A stretch of 6,824 nucleotides of DNA from Clostridiaceae bacterium. Its GTDB lineage: Bacteria; Bacillota_A; Clostridia; Clostridiales; Clostridiaceae. The translations under genes and the position numbers were made by a program. The stretch lies in the NCBI GenBank assembly GCA_029256485.1, contig JAQSXU010000174.1, positions 1 to 6,824 of the forward strand, read 5' to 3'. Under the pieces are notes generated by a model. The model saw nothing but the letters and a program-made list of their open reading frames with translations. It had not been told where the DNA came from and did not search any database. Shown piece after piece: positions 1-6,547 of the stretch. The first letter of the stretch is position 1. Every line of letters begins with the position of its first letter.

Positions 1-384
1 TTTTCTATAAACAGTTATATCGCCGCCGATGGGATCAACAACGTCATCCCTTTCGCCGACAAACTCAGGTAAAGAAAAAACTTTACTTTCATATTCTGGA
101 TAATTAACCGAAACAACATTTTTTAAACTTCTAGTCATTGTAAAAATATAGTCAGCTTCCTTCACCATATTTTCCATAAGCTGAACTGCTGATCTCTCAG
201 AAATATCAGTGTTTAGATTTTCCTTAATTACTAGTGAGGCATTTTTTGATGTTTTTCTATGTGAGGTCACTAATGTCCCTGCAGATGCAGCACTCATGTC
301 ACCTCTGTTGTTCATTGAATTAAATATGGCTTCTGCCATGCAGCTTCTGCAAGTGTTTCCCGTACATACAAAAAGTATTTTCAT
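1..384 (-). CDS. ywlE: Low-molecular-weight phosphatase, likely protein-arginine phosphatase YwlE (3' end cut off)
   Basis: The first 128 residues are visible; the family is about 150 residues long, so roughly 20 C-terminal residues lie beyond the left edge. The N-terminus carries the P-loop CTGNTCRS, with nucleophile Cys7 and Arg13 (C-X5-R), then the family's SAGT segment at 34-37. The ERSAVQL segment (63-69) and the general-acid DP motif (Asp117-Pro118, followed by IGG) are also present. Thr11 is the residue known from Bacillus YwlE to favour phospho-arginine over phospho-tyrosine, so the predicted job is removing arginine phosphates placed by a McsB-type kinase; that substrate is inferred. 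Residue 15 is Cys where most relatives have Pro. The ATG is chosen because GGAGGT sits 4 bases upstream and the P-loop falls at its usual position. It is the last visible gene of the minus-strand operon, 9 bases after ywlC. Confidence 0.93.
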   Translation of the reverse strand, partial: MKILFVCTGNTCRSCMAEAIFNSMNNRGDMSAASAGTLVTSHRKTSKNASLVIKENLNTDISERSAVQLMENMVKEADYIFTMTRSLKNVVSVNYPEYESKVFSLPEFVGERDDVVDPIGGDITVYRK

Positions 385-396
385 GCTTACCTCCTA
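385..396 (-). promoter_or_regulatory. Shine-Dalgarno of ywlE fused to the ywlC stop codon
   Basis: On the minus strand the sequence reads TAGGAGGTAAGC and then the ywlE ATG. The last G of the ywlC stop codon TAG is also the first G of the GGAGGT ribosome-binding site. Ribosomes terminating on ywlC therefore stop on top of the next initiation site, which suggests translational coupling; the coupling is inferred from the arrangement. Confidence 0.8.
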
Positions 397-1449
397 GTTC
401 AAGTTAATGATATCAAAGCCCGCAGATTTCTTAAGCCTATTCATTATTGCTAGTCCCACTCCATTTTCTTCAAAGGACTCTGACAATATTAAATCTACCT
501 TTTTATCATCAAAAATTCTTAATGTTTCAAATAAATTTTTAGCTATAATGCTTAAATTTTCTCTGCTTCCTAAAGATACTACAATACCATTTTTGTAGTG
601 AGCAATAGTTTCATCTGTAGCCATAATTCCAACCACTTTATTTTCATCTATATAATTTTGCACTATTTCGTTTATTTTTGCAATAGTTTTTTTCAAATCA
701 CCATTAACAATTTTTAACGGCGCCTTCGGTGCATAGTGTCTATATTTCATTCCAGGTGCTTTAGGCTTTAAATTTGAATTTGGCTTTTCCATAATAGCTG
801 GATCTATATATATATTATTATCTATTTCTTTTAACATCTCTAATGTAATTCCGCCTGGCCTAAGCACACATGGAGGATACACAGTACAGTCAATTACTGT
901 AGATTCTACTCCAACATTACATATACTTCCACCTATAATAAAATCCACTTTACCATTTAAATCCTCAATGCATCTTTCTACATCTGTAGGACTTGGTCTC
1001 CCTGAAATATTTGCTGATGGAGCAGCTATTGGTACATTGGCAGCACTTATAAGTTCCCGTGCAATTTTATTTGAAGGCATTCTAATACCTACACTATCTA
1101 GTCCAGCACTAGTTATATCTGGAATTATATGTGTTTTCTCTAAAATTATAGTCATTGGACCTGGCCAGAATTTATCCATTAATTTTTTTGCAATTTCGGG
1201 AATAGATTTTACCAAAGGATTAATTTGCTCTATATTTGATATATGAACTATAAGTGGGTTATCCTGAGGTCTTCCCTTAGCTAAAAAAATTTTTTTTACT
1301 GCTTCCTCATTTAAGGCATTTGCGCCTAAACCATATACTGTCTCAGTAGGGAATGCCACTATGCCTCCACTTCTGATAATATCCCCTGCGTCACTAATAG
1401 CTATTTTGTTAATATTATCATCATCCACATTAACTACTTTTGTATTCAT
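394..1449 (-). CDS. ywlC: L-threonylcarbamoyladenylate synthase, Sua5/YwlC type
   Basis: This enzyme makes threonylcarbamoyl-AMP from threonine, bicarbonate and ATP in the cytoplasm, the first step of t6A formation at A37 of ANN-decoding tRNAs. The 351-residue protein has the YrdC domain at about 22-205, with FPTETVYGLGANA (33-45), KGRPQDNPL (58-66), PGPMTIIL (96-103), GIRMPSN (121-127), APSANISGRPSPT (143-155), GVESTVID (180-187) and LRPGGI (196-201). The PGMKYRHYAP linker follows at 232-241. A C-terminal Sua5 domain runs to the end and includes the characteristic ENGVGLAIMNRLKKSAG near 328-344. The length and the second domain make it the long Sua5 form rather than the short TsaC. The ATG is supported by AAAGGTGG 7 bases upstream, which overlaps the stop codon of the upstream ZIP gene. 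All key motifs are intact. Confidence 0.96.
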   Translation of the reverse strand: MNTKVVNVDDDNINKIAISDAGDIIRSGGIVAFPTETVYGLGANALNEEAVKKIFLAKGRPQDNPLIVHISNIEQINPLVKSIPEIAKKLMDKFWPGPMTIILEKTHIIPDITSAGLDSVGIRMPSNKIARELISAANVPIAAPSANISGRPSPTDVERCIEDLNGKVDFIIGGSICNVGVESTVIDCTVYPPCVLRPGGITLEMLKEIDNNIYIDPAIMEKPNSNLKPKAPGMKYRHYAPKAPLKIVNGDLKKTIAKINEIVQNYIDENKVVGIMATDETIAHYKNGIVVSLGSRENLSIIAKNLFETLRIFDDKKVDLILSESFEENGVGLAIMNRLKKSAGFDIINLN

Positions 1450-1456
1450 ATCTTTA

Positions 1457-1465
1457 CCACCTTTA
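1457..1465 (-). promoter_or_regulatory. Shine-Dalgarno of ywlC overlapping the ZIP stop codon
   Basis: The minus strand reads TAAAGGTGG, where TAA is the stop of the ZIP transporter gene and AAAGGTGG is the ribosome-binding site, 7 bases before the ywlC ATG. It fixes the ywlC start and ties its translation to the gene upstream. Confidence 0.75.
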
Positions 1466-2188
1466 TAAAAACTGTATTATTATAAGTCCTGATAAAATTC
1501 CACCCAGCATTCCTACTGTGCTAGTTAACCCATCCCAAAGTTTGTTTGATTCGGGCATCATTTCACCGCATACAACAAAAAGCATTATACCGGAAGCAAG
1601 TGCTAAACACGCTCCTAATATATCCCTTGAAATCGAACCAATATATGCTCCTAAAAATGCTCCAAGTGCAGTTGGGAATGCGGTTAAAAAAGCATATAAT
1701 AGTATTTTCCCAGCCCTTACTTTAGATGCCATTAATGGTGCTGATACAGATATTCCTTCTGGTATATCGTGAATAGCTATTACTAAGCTCATCTTTAGCC
1801 CTAAACTTCCCCCAGTTGCAAATCCGCATCCCATTATTATCCCCTCAGGAAAATTGTGAATCATCAGTCCTAGAGCTGCCATTACAGCAACTTTCATATG
1901 TTTGTTTAGACCCCTTAAACTAACCTTTCTATCCATATAGATAATGGTTATTACTCCAATAATGCAGAAAAATATAGTTTTCCCAGGTCCCCACTGAGTA
2001 ATTGATTCTGGTATTAAGTCAAATACTACCACAGACAGCATTAATCCGCCTGCAAATCCCACTGTGGTTCCCAACAGTTTGTTTGAAGGTTTTTTTACCA
2101 TTATTCCCATAGATGCACCTATCATAGTTCCGATTAATGATATTAAACTTCCGAACATTACAACCATAACTTTATAATTATTATTCAA
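1463..2188 (-). CDS. ZIP family divalent metal transporter, probably zinc uptake (TTG start)
   Basis: This is a polytopic membrane protein of 241 residues, a usual length for bacterial ZIP proteins. About eight hydrophobic segments can be seen, near 12-31, 40-62, 70-86, 100-124, 131-152, 160-184, 188-208 and 222-240. The metal-site signatures are intact: HNFPEG at 111-116 in the fourth segment and HDIPEG at 140-145 in the fifth. Acidic residues also sit in the second (DLIPES, 57-62) and seventh (GEMMPES, 208-214). The loop between segments 3 and 4 is short and lacks the histidine-rich stretch of many eukaryotic ZIPs. Zinc is the commonest substrate, but iron, manganese or broad specificity cannot be excluded. 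The start is a TTG, chosen because AAGGTGAG lies just upstream and the next ATG (codon 8) is too far from it. It begins 71 bases after the membrane protein gene. Confidence 0.92.
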   Translation of the reverse strand: MNNNYKVMVVMFGSLISLIGTMIGASMGIMVKKPSNKLLGTTVGFAGGLMLSVVVFDLIPESITQWGPGKTIFFCIIGVITIIYMDRKVSLRGLNKHMKVAVMAALGLMIHNFPEGIIMGCGFATGGSLGLKMSLVIAIHDIPEGISVSAPLMASKVRAGKILLYAFLTAFPTALGAFLGAYIGSISRDILGACLALASGIMLFVVCGEMMPESNKLWDGLTSTVGMLGGILSGLIIIQFL

Positions 2189-2199
2189 AATCTCACCTT
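2186..2199 (-). promoter_or_regulatory. Ribosome-binding site and TTG start codon of the ZIP gene
   Basis: The minus strand reads AAGGTGAG, three bases (ATT), then TTG. The GGTGA part ends 4 bases before the TTG, a normal spacing for this extended Shine-Dalgarno. The first in-frame ATG is seven codons further in and has no comparable site at a normal distance, so TTG is the likely start. Confidence 0.7.
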
Positions 2200-2259
2200 A
2201 TAAAAATTTATTCTATAATTAATATTTTAGTTTGTACCCAAATATTCTTTATATCTAAA

Positions 2260-2856
2260 TCATTTTTTGTGAGCATCTTCTCTGTATCTTTTAATTTTTT
2301 CAATTGCATCTTCAGAATACTCTGCATAGACGCAGCTTTTATAAATGACATCAAGTAATATATATTTAATTAAGCCCCCCCTTTTTATAGCAGTATAGTA
2401 ATATTGCTTTTCAGGGTACTGTTTCTTTATCTTACTATAATAATAAGAAATATATGGATGATCTTTTAAAAAGTTTAGACTGATTGGAAATAAACGCTTA
2501 CTTCTAAACTTGGAACTGCAAATTAAATATATATTGAAATCTTCTCCATTGTCTATTTTCTCCGTATGAACGTAAACTACTTTTTCACAGACTATGTTTA
2601 ACTCTTGCCTAATTCTCCCTTGATTTATCTTTAGTCTATAGTTATTATACTCAAATTTCAATGTTTCATTATTGCTTCTTATTAACATGGCAGTTAAAAT
2701 AAGCGTTTCAATTATAATTAAATATACTATATAAAAAATTTTGAAACTCTTAAATAAAAATAAAAATACGGGGAGCAGCAAAAAAATAAAGCACATAGAC
2801 AGCATAAATCTTTTATAAGATTTTTTTTGCTTTCTAATAGCTTTATTAATATTCAT
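2260..2856 (-). CDS. Unrecognised membrane protein with an N-terminal two-helix hairpin
   Basis: I do not recognise a named family. The 198-residue protein starts with a basic stretch (KQKKSYKR, 10-17), then two hydrophobic helices at about 18-35 and 39-59. By the positive-inside rule both ends should lie in the cytoplasm. Residues 65-125 look strand-rich, with alternating hydrophobic residues, and the tail (about 160-198) is mixed and ends in a charged helix with IEKIKRYRED at 185-194. A hairpin followed by a small beta-rich domain recalls bacterial PH-like membrane proteins, but no motif proves it. It lies 25 bases downstream of prfA, so it is almost certainly co-transcribed. The ATG follows AGAGGT by 5 bases. 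Codon use and AT content resemble the neighbours, giving no sign of recent transfer. Confidence 0.82.
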   Translation of the reverse strand: MNINKAIRKQKKSYKRFMLSMCFIFLLLPVFLFLFKSFKIFYIVYLIIIETLILTAMLIRSNNETLKFEYNNYRLKINQGRIRQELNIVCEKVVYVHTEKIDNGEDFNIYLICSSKFRSKRLFPISLNFLKDHPYISYYYSKIKKQYPEKQYYYTAIKRGGLIKYILLDVIYKSCVYAEYSEDAIEKIKRYREDAHKK

Positions 2857-2881
2857 ACGGTACCTCTCTTCTTATAAATGT

Positions 2882-3961
2882 TTATATTTCTCCATTACCC
2901 ATGGCCTTCATCTTTTCCGCTTGATCTTCGGTAATTAATGCATTTATTACCTCATCAATATCTCCATCTAAGAAGGATTCTAGTTTGTATAATGTTAATC
3001 CTATTCTGTGATCTGTAACTCTGCCTTGAGGATAATTATAAGTTCTTATTCTCTCACTTCTGTCACCAGTTCCCACCTGGCTTTTTCTATCTTCTGCAAT
3101 ACCTGCGCTTCTTTCTGCTTGAGCTCTTTCATATAATCTAGCCTTTAAAACCTTCATTGCTTTTTCCTTGTTTTTTAACTGTGATTTTTCATCCTGGCAT
3201 GTAACTACAAGCCCAGTTGGAATATGGGTTATTCTTACTGCTGAATCTGTAGTATTTACACACTGACCACCATGTCCTGATGCTCTATATACATCTATTC
3301 TTAAATCATTTGGACTTATAACTAAATCCACATCCTCTACCTCTGGAAGCACTGCCACAGTAGCTGTAGATGTATGAATTCTTCCACTAGATTCGGTGTC
3401 TGGAACTCTTTGCACTCTATGTACTCCGCTTTCATATTTTAACTTACTATATGCATTTTCTCCCTTGATCATAAACACTACTTCTTTAAATCCGCCAAGA
3501 TCTGTTTCATTAGCACTCATAGTTTCAACTTTCAATCCATGTCTTTCAGAATATCGAGTATACATTCTAAAAAGATTCGCTGCAAATAAAGCAGCCTCTT
3601 CTCCGCCTGCACCTGCACGTATTTCTATAAATACATTTTTGTCATCGTTAGGATCCTTAGGTAATAAGAGGATCCTAATATCATTGTAAGTTTCTTCAAT
3701 TTTTAAAGTTAAATCTTTTATTTCCTCTTGAAGCATTTCCTTCATGTCTTTATCTTGTTCTTCTCTAATCATTTCCTTACTGTCATTTAGCTCTTCTTCT
3801 GCTTTTTTGTATTCTCTGAATTTGTTTACTACCAATTCAAGTTCTGCATGTTCCCTGCAAAGCTGCTGCCACTCTTTTTGGTCTGCCATAACTGCAGGAT
3901 CACTTATTTTTAGGGATAATTCTTCATATTTATTTTCAATGAAATTTAATCTTTTTAACAT
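2882..3961 (-). CDS. prfA: Peptide chain release factor 1 (RF1)
   Basis: RF1 recognises UAA and UAG in the ribosomal A site and triggers hydrolysis of peptidyl-tRNA. The 359-residue length is normal. A charged helical domain 1 (about 1-100) is followed by [11 protein letters not shown] (117-127). The codon-recognition tripeptide of the PxT type is seen as PDT at 187-189 in [11 protein letters not shown], where RF2 would have SPF. The catalytic GGQ is at 231-233 in [16 protein letters not shown], and the [18 protein letters not shown] segment is at 297-314. Gln233 is the expected target of PrmC, encoded just upstream. The ATG is preceded by GGAGTGA at 8 bases. A dedicated promoter lies at 4001-4030, so prfA can be transcribed apart from prmC. 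A perfect inverted repeat sits inside the gene at 3648-3678. Confidence 0.98.
   Translation of the reverse strand: MLKRLNFIENKYEELSLKISDPAVMADQKEWQQLCREHAELELVVNKFREYKKAEEELNDSKEMIREEQDKDMKEMLQEEIKDLTLKIEETYNDIRILLLPKDPNDDKNVFIEIRAGAGGEEAALFAANLFRMYTRYSERHGLKVETMSANETDLGGFKEVVFMIKGENAYSKLKYESGVHRVQRVPDTESSGRIHTSTATVAVLPEVEDVDLVISPNDLRIDVYRASGHGGQCVNTTDSAVRITHIPTGLVVTCQDEKSQLKNKEKAMKVLKARLYERAQAERSAGIAEDRKSQVGTGDRSERIRTYNYPQGRVTDHRIGLTLYKLESFLDGDIDEVINALITEDQAEKMKAMGNGEI
3648..3678. repeat. Perfect 10-bp inverted repeat inside prfA
   Basis: The arms TTAGGATCCT (3648-3657) and AGGATCCTAA (3669-3678) are exact reverse complements with an 11-base spacer, and they could form a stem-loop in prfA mRNA. 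The site encodes roughly residues 95-105 ([10 protein letters not shown]) of RF1, the junction between domain 1 and the core. Part of the match comes from the conserved LPKDPND coding sequence, so chance is possible. Confidence 0.6.
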
Positions 3962-3977
3962 TTATTATATCACTCCG

Positions 3978-4004
3978 TAATAATAATTTAACAATTTATT
4001 ATTA
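3978..4004. repeat. AT-only inverted repeat over the prfA -10 and start site
   Basis: The arms TAATAATAA (3978-3986) and TTATTATTA (3996-4004) are exact reverse complements separated by 9 bases. The right arm overlaps the -10 hexamer of the prfA promoter and the left arm lies in the expected leader just upstream of the Shine-Dalgarno. It could be an operator, but low sequence complexity makes chance likely. Confidence 0.35.
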
Positions 4005-4030
4005 TAACATACTCCTATAAGATATATCAA
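4001..4030 (-). promoter_or_regulatory. SigA-type promoter of prfA and downstream genes
   Basis: On the minus strand, TTGATA (4030-4025; five of six consensus bases) is followed after 18 bases by a perfect TATAAT (4006-4001). It is preceded by TG at the extended -10 position (TGTTATAAT). The expected transcription start is near 3994, about 33 bases before the prfA ATG. It lies in the only sizeable gap inside the minus-strand gene run, which supports a separate transcription unit beginning at prfA. Confidence 0.75.
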
Positions 4031-4083
4031 TAAAATTCAAAGTATTGCATGAAATTTAATTGATTTGATTTGTTATAATTGTA

Positions 4084-4944
4084 TTAGCTTTTCATAATAC
4101 CTTTTATTACTCTGTCTCTTCCACTCAAATCCTTTATGCAGTAAACATCACTAAAACCATTGGATTTCATTATATCCATTACTTCATTTTTTTGATTATC
4201 TCCAATTTCAAAGGCCAGTATACCATCACTTTCTAATAGCTTTAGACTTTGCCTGGTAATTTTTCTATAGAAATCAACTCCATCTTCTCCGCCATAAAGA
4301 GCTTCGTATGGTTCATAATCCTTTACATCACTCATTAATTTATCTATATCCTCTGCTTTTATATAAGGCGGATTAGAAACAATTATCTGGAATTTTTTAT
4401 TATCACTGACAGGCAAACTTAATATATCGCTTTTTTCCACAAAAACTCTGCTGTCCAATGAAAATTTAGTAATATTGCTTCTTGTTATTCTGCAAGCAGT
4501 ATCTGATATATCATAGCAGTTTACTATAACTTCAGGTGCATAATTTGCAATTGAAATTCCAATGGCACCACTGCCACAGCACACATCGCAAACATTCATA
4601 GCTTTGGTTTTCTTTATATCATCAAGTACAGCTTCCACTAATGTTTCCGTGTCGGGCCTTGGTATTAATACCCCTGGAGTTATAATAAAATTTAGTCCCA
4701 TAAATTCGCATTCGCCAATAATATATTTTACGGGCATATGTTTAATTCTCATATTTATGAATTCCCAAAAATGCTGCCGTTGTTTTATGTCAACTATATA
4801 ATCTCTATTTGTAATTACAAATAATTTATCTTTATTAATAGCTTTTGCCATTAACAGCTGCGCATCTAATATATAGGATTCTATATTAGCACTTTTTAAC
4901 AAGTTATATGATTGAGTCAGCAAATCCTGAATACTATTATCCAT
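4084..4944 (-). CDS. prmC: Release factor N5-glutamine methyltransferase PrmC (HemK)
   Basis: This SAM-dependent enzyme methylates the glutamine of the GGQ motif in RF1 and RF2, raising termination efficiency. The 286-residue length is typical. An N-terminal helical substrate-binding domain (about 1-85) contains PVKYIIGECEFMG (71-83). IPRPDTE follows at 94-100, then SAM motif I as DVCCGSGAIG (120-129) and the catalytic NPPYI (191-195). The family's EPYEALYGGEDG lies at 211-222 and SGRDRVI at 275-281. Motif I has two cysteines where many homologues read DLGTGSG. The codon before the ATG is an in-frame TAG, so the start cannot lie further upstream. The gene overlaps the yqhQ end by 8 bases, and the nearest AGGAG is 15 bases upstream. 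Initiation therefore probably depends on ribosomes finishing yqhQ. The target gene prfA follows after 122 bases. Confidence 0.97.
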   Translation of the reverse strand: MDNSIQDLLTQSYNLLKSANIESYILDAQLLMAKAINKDKLFVITNRDYIVDIKQRQHFWEFINMRIKHMPVKYIIGECEFMGLNFIITPGVLIPRPDTETLVEAVLDDIKKTKAMNVCDVCCGSGAIGISIANYAPEVIVNCYDISDTACRITRSNITKFSLDSRVFVEKSDILSLPVSDNKKFQIIVSNPPYIKAEDIDKLMSDVKDYEPYEALYGGEDGVDFYRKITRQSLKLLESDGILAFEIGDNQKNEVMDIMKSNGFSDVYCIKDLSGRDRVIKGIMKS

Positions 4945-5899
4945 CTATGTCTATTGTATCTCCTGTTCTTTCTTTATTTTCTATTGCAATATTATCTTCA
5001 ATGCCCTCTGCACTTTTAAGTGCAGCTATTGCAACTTCTAACTGCTGTAAATCCGGCTCTCTTGTGGTGAGCTTTTGAAGCATTAACCCTGGATATGCAA
5101 TTATCCTAGAAAGCTTACTTTCACTTTTGCCAAGCCATTTTATCAATTCATAGGTTATCCCTGATATAATTGGTAAAAGAATTATCCTATAAAATATTCT
5201 TTCTTTAAGAGAGCTCCATCCCGAAAGAGAAAAAACCATTATACTAACTATCATAACCAAAAACAAGAAATTAGTACCGCATCTAGGATGAAATCTAGAA
5301 TATTTCTTAGCATTTAAAGGGGTTAGGTCATCTCTATTCTCATAACAAAATATTGTTTTATGTTCTGCACCATGGTATTGAAAAACTCTATTTATATCCT
5401 CAATTTTACCGATAAAATAAATATATAAGAGAAATATAATTATTCTTATTATACCCTCAAGAATATTAAGCATTATAGTATTCTTAACTCCAATTTTTTT
5501 AAATAAATTCGCAGCAAAGGTTGGTAAAATAAAGAATATCCCAACAGAAAGCACTAGTGATATTATCAGAGAAAAAGCTGTGATTACATCATTACTTTTT
5601 TCTTTAAAGATATCTTTTAACCATTTATCAAATTTACTTTCTTCTTCATCATCTTCAAAGAATGAAGATGAATAATTAAGAGTGTTTATACCTACCACAA
5701 GGGATTCAATAAGAGAAACAAAACCCCTAATAATAGGCAATCCAAAAAACTTATTTCTTTTTGTGTAAGGAACAGTATTTTGTTTGTCTATAACAATTTC
5801 CCCATCACTCTTTCTTACAGCTGTGGCAATACCATGAGTTCCTCTCATCATAACACCCTCAATTACTGCTTGACCACCTACAGATGTTTTCCTCTTCAT
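4937..5899 (-). CDS. yqhQ: DUF1385 membrane protein, YqhQ-like, function unknown
   Basis: This 320-residue protein belongs to the DUF1385/YqhQ family, widespread in Firmicutes, whose biochemical role I do not know. It opens with the hallmark GGQAVIEGVMMRG (8-20), followed by a predicted soluble part. Hydrophobic segments lie at about 104-125, 145-164, 209-228 and 234-253. Two conserved polar motifs, HGAEHKT (176-182) and HPRCGTNF (204-211), sit close to the membrane and look like a possible metal or catalytic site, which is inference. The tail includes TTREPDLQQLEVAIAAL (278-294), also typical of the family, and ends acidic. An acidic patch EDDEEE is at 82-87. The ATG has GGAGG 7 bases upstream. 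The gene lies 19 bases after tdk and overlaps prmC by 8 bases, so it is co-transcribed with both. Confidence 0.93.
   Translation of the reverse strand: MKRKTSVGGQAVIEGVMMRGTHGIATAVRKSDGEIVIDKQNTVPYTKRNKFFGLPIIRGFVSLIESLVVGINTLNYSSSFFEDDEEESKFDKWLKDIFKEKSNDVITAFSLIISLVLSVGIFFILPTFAANLFKKIGVKNTIMLNILEGIIRIIIFLLYIYFIGKIEDINRVFQYHGAEHKTIFCYENRDDLTPLNAKKYSRFHPRCGTNFLFLVMIVSIMVFSLSGWSSLKERIFYRIILLPIISGITYELIKWLGKSESKLSRIIAYPGLMLQKLTTREPDLQQLEVAIAALKSAEGIEDNIAIENKERTGDTIDIDG
5649..5671. repeat. Perfect 9-bp inverted repeat inside yqhQ
   Basis: TCATCTTCA (5649-5657) and TGAAGATGA (5663-5671) are exact reverse complements around a 5-base loop. They encode the serine-phenylalanine-acidic run near residues 77-85. 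The geometry suits an mRNA hairpin, but such Ser/Phe next to Glu/Asp codons easily generate complementarity. Confidence 0.5.
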
Positions 5900-5918
5900 T
5901 AATTTTCCTCCAATAATA

Positions 5919-6518
5919 CTATTTTGTATTTATATATTCATCTTTATATTTAAAATAACATTTTGCACATAATGACTGATATTCAATATCATTATGTTTA
6001 TCTATTGCAACTTGTTCGCCCTCAAAGATAAACTTGCCATTGATTTTTCTGCCATTTAATATAGCTTTTCTTCCGCAAGTACATATGGTTTTTAATTCCT
6101 CAATACTATGTGCAAGTAAAAGTAATCTTGAGCTGCCCTCAAAACCGTTCATTTGAAAATCTGTTCTTAATCCATAACATATGACAGGTATGTCCATCAT
6201 TACTGCTATTTTGAAAAATTCATCTATTTGCTCCTTCTTAAAAAATTGTACTTCATCCACAAGAATACAATCAACTTTTCCCTTTTCTTTATTCCAATTG
6301 CTTACCTTTTCAAAAACACCCTGGTTTCCGTCTAGAAGCATATCCACCTTTCTTGTAATGCCAAGCCTTGATACCACCTTATCTGCCCCTTTTGTATCAG
6401 TCATTGGCTTTATAATAATTACTTTCATGCCTCTTTCTTCATAATTGTATGCAACCTGCATTAAGTTAGTTGTTTTCCCGCAATTCATTGCCCCATATCT
6501 AAAATATAGCTTACTCAT
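5919..6518 (-). CDS. tdk: Thymidine kinase (type II, zinc-containing)
   Basis: It phosphorylates thymidine (and deoxyuridine) with ATP in the pyrimidine salvage pathway. The 199-residue length is complete for the family. The Walker A loop is GAMNCGKTT at 9-17 with Lys15; the serine found before the GK in many homologues is Cys here, a position that varies. DEVQFF (88-93) supplies the Mg-binding Asp and the likely catalytic Glu89. YGLRTDFQMNGFEGS (115-129) is the conserved substrate region. Four zinc-ligand cysteines are visible, at 146 and 148 (CTC) and at 184 and 187 (CAKC). The ATG is preceded by GGAGGT at 12 bases, rather long, but no closer in-frame alternative exists. It is the first gene of the leftward operon, divergent from rpmE and 19 bases before yqhQ. 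Confidence 0.97.
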   Translation of the reverse strand: MSKLYFRYGAMNCGKTTNLMQVAYNYEERGMKVIIIKPMTDTKGADKVVSRLGITRKVDMLLDGNQGVFEKVSNWNKEKGKVDCILVDEVQFFKKEQIDEFFKIAVMMDIPVICYGLRTDFQMNGFEGSSRLLLLAHSIEELKTICTCGRKAILNGRKINGKFIFEGEQVAIDKHNDIEYQSLCAKCYFKYKDEYINTK

Positions 6519-6547
6519 CTTATTGTAATTACCTCCGAACTTTTTAA

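Noticed and set aside
968..1246. Open frame of 92 codons on the plus strand inside ywlC
   Set aside because: It is antisense to a fully conserved enzyme, has no convincing ribosome-binding site and resembles no protein family; the same applies to the plus-strand frames at 209-397, 407-598, 1440-1772, 3396-3689, 3744-3980, 4562-4801 and 6181-6444.
2189..2259. Possible separate promoter for the ZIP gene (TTGGGT, 18 bases, TATAGA on the minus strand)
   Set aside because: The hexamers match only three and four of six consensus bases; the 71-base gap is compatible with co-transcription.
4071..4079. Plus-strand extended -10 (TGTTATAAT) pointing into the end of prmC, possibly an antisense RNA promoter
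   Set aside because: No -35 hexamer is found at 16-18 bases; TTGCAT upstream is 23 bases away, and such hexamers are common in DNA this AT-rich.
3962..4083. Possible terminator after prmC
   Set aside because: The region has no stem with GC pairs followed by a T-run on the minus strand; only imperfect AT pairings are visible, so readthrough into prfA is likely.
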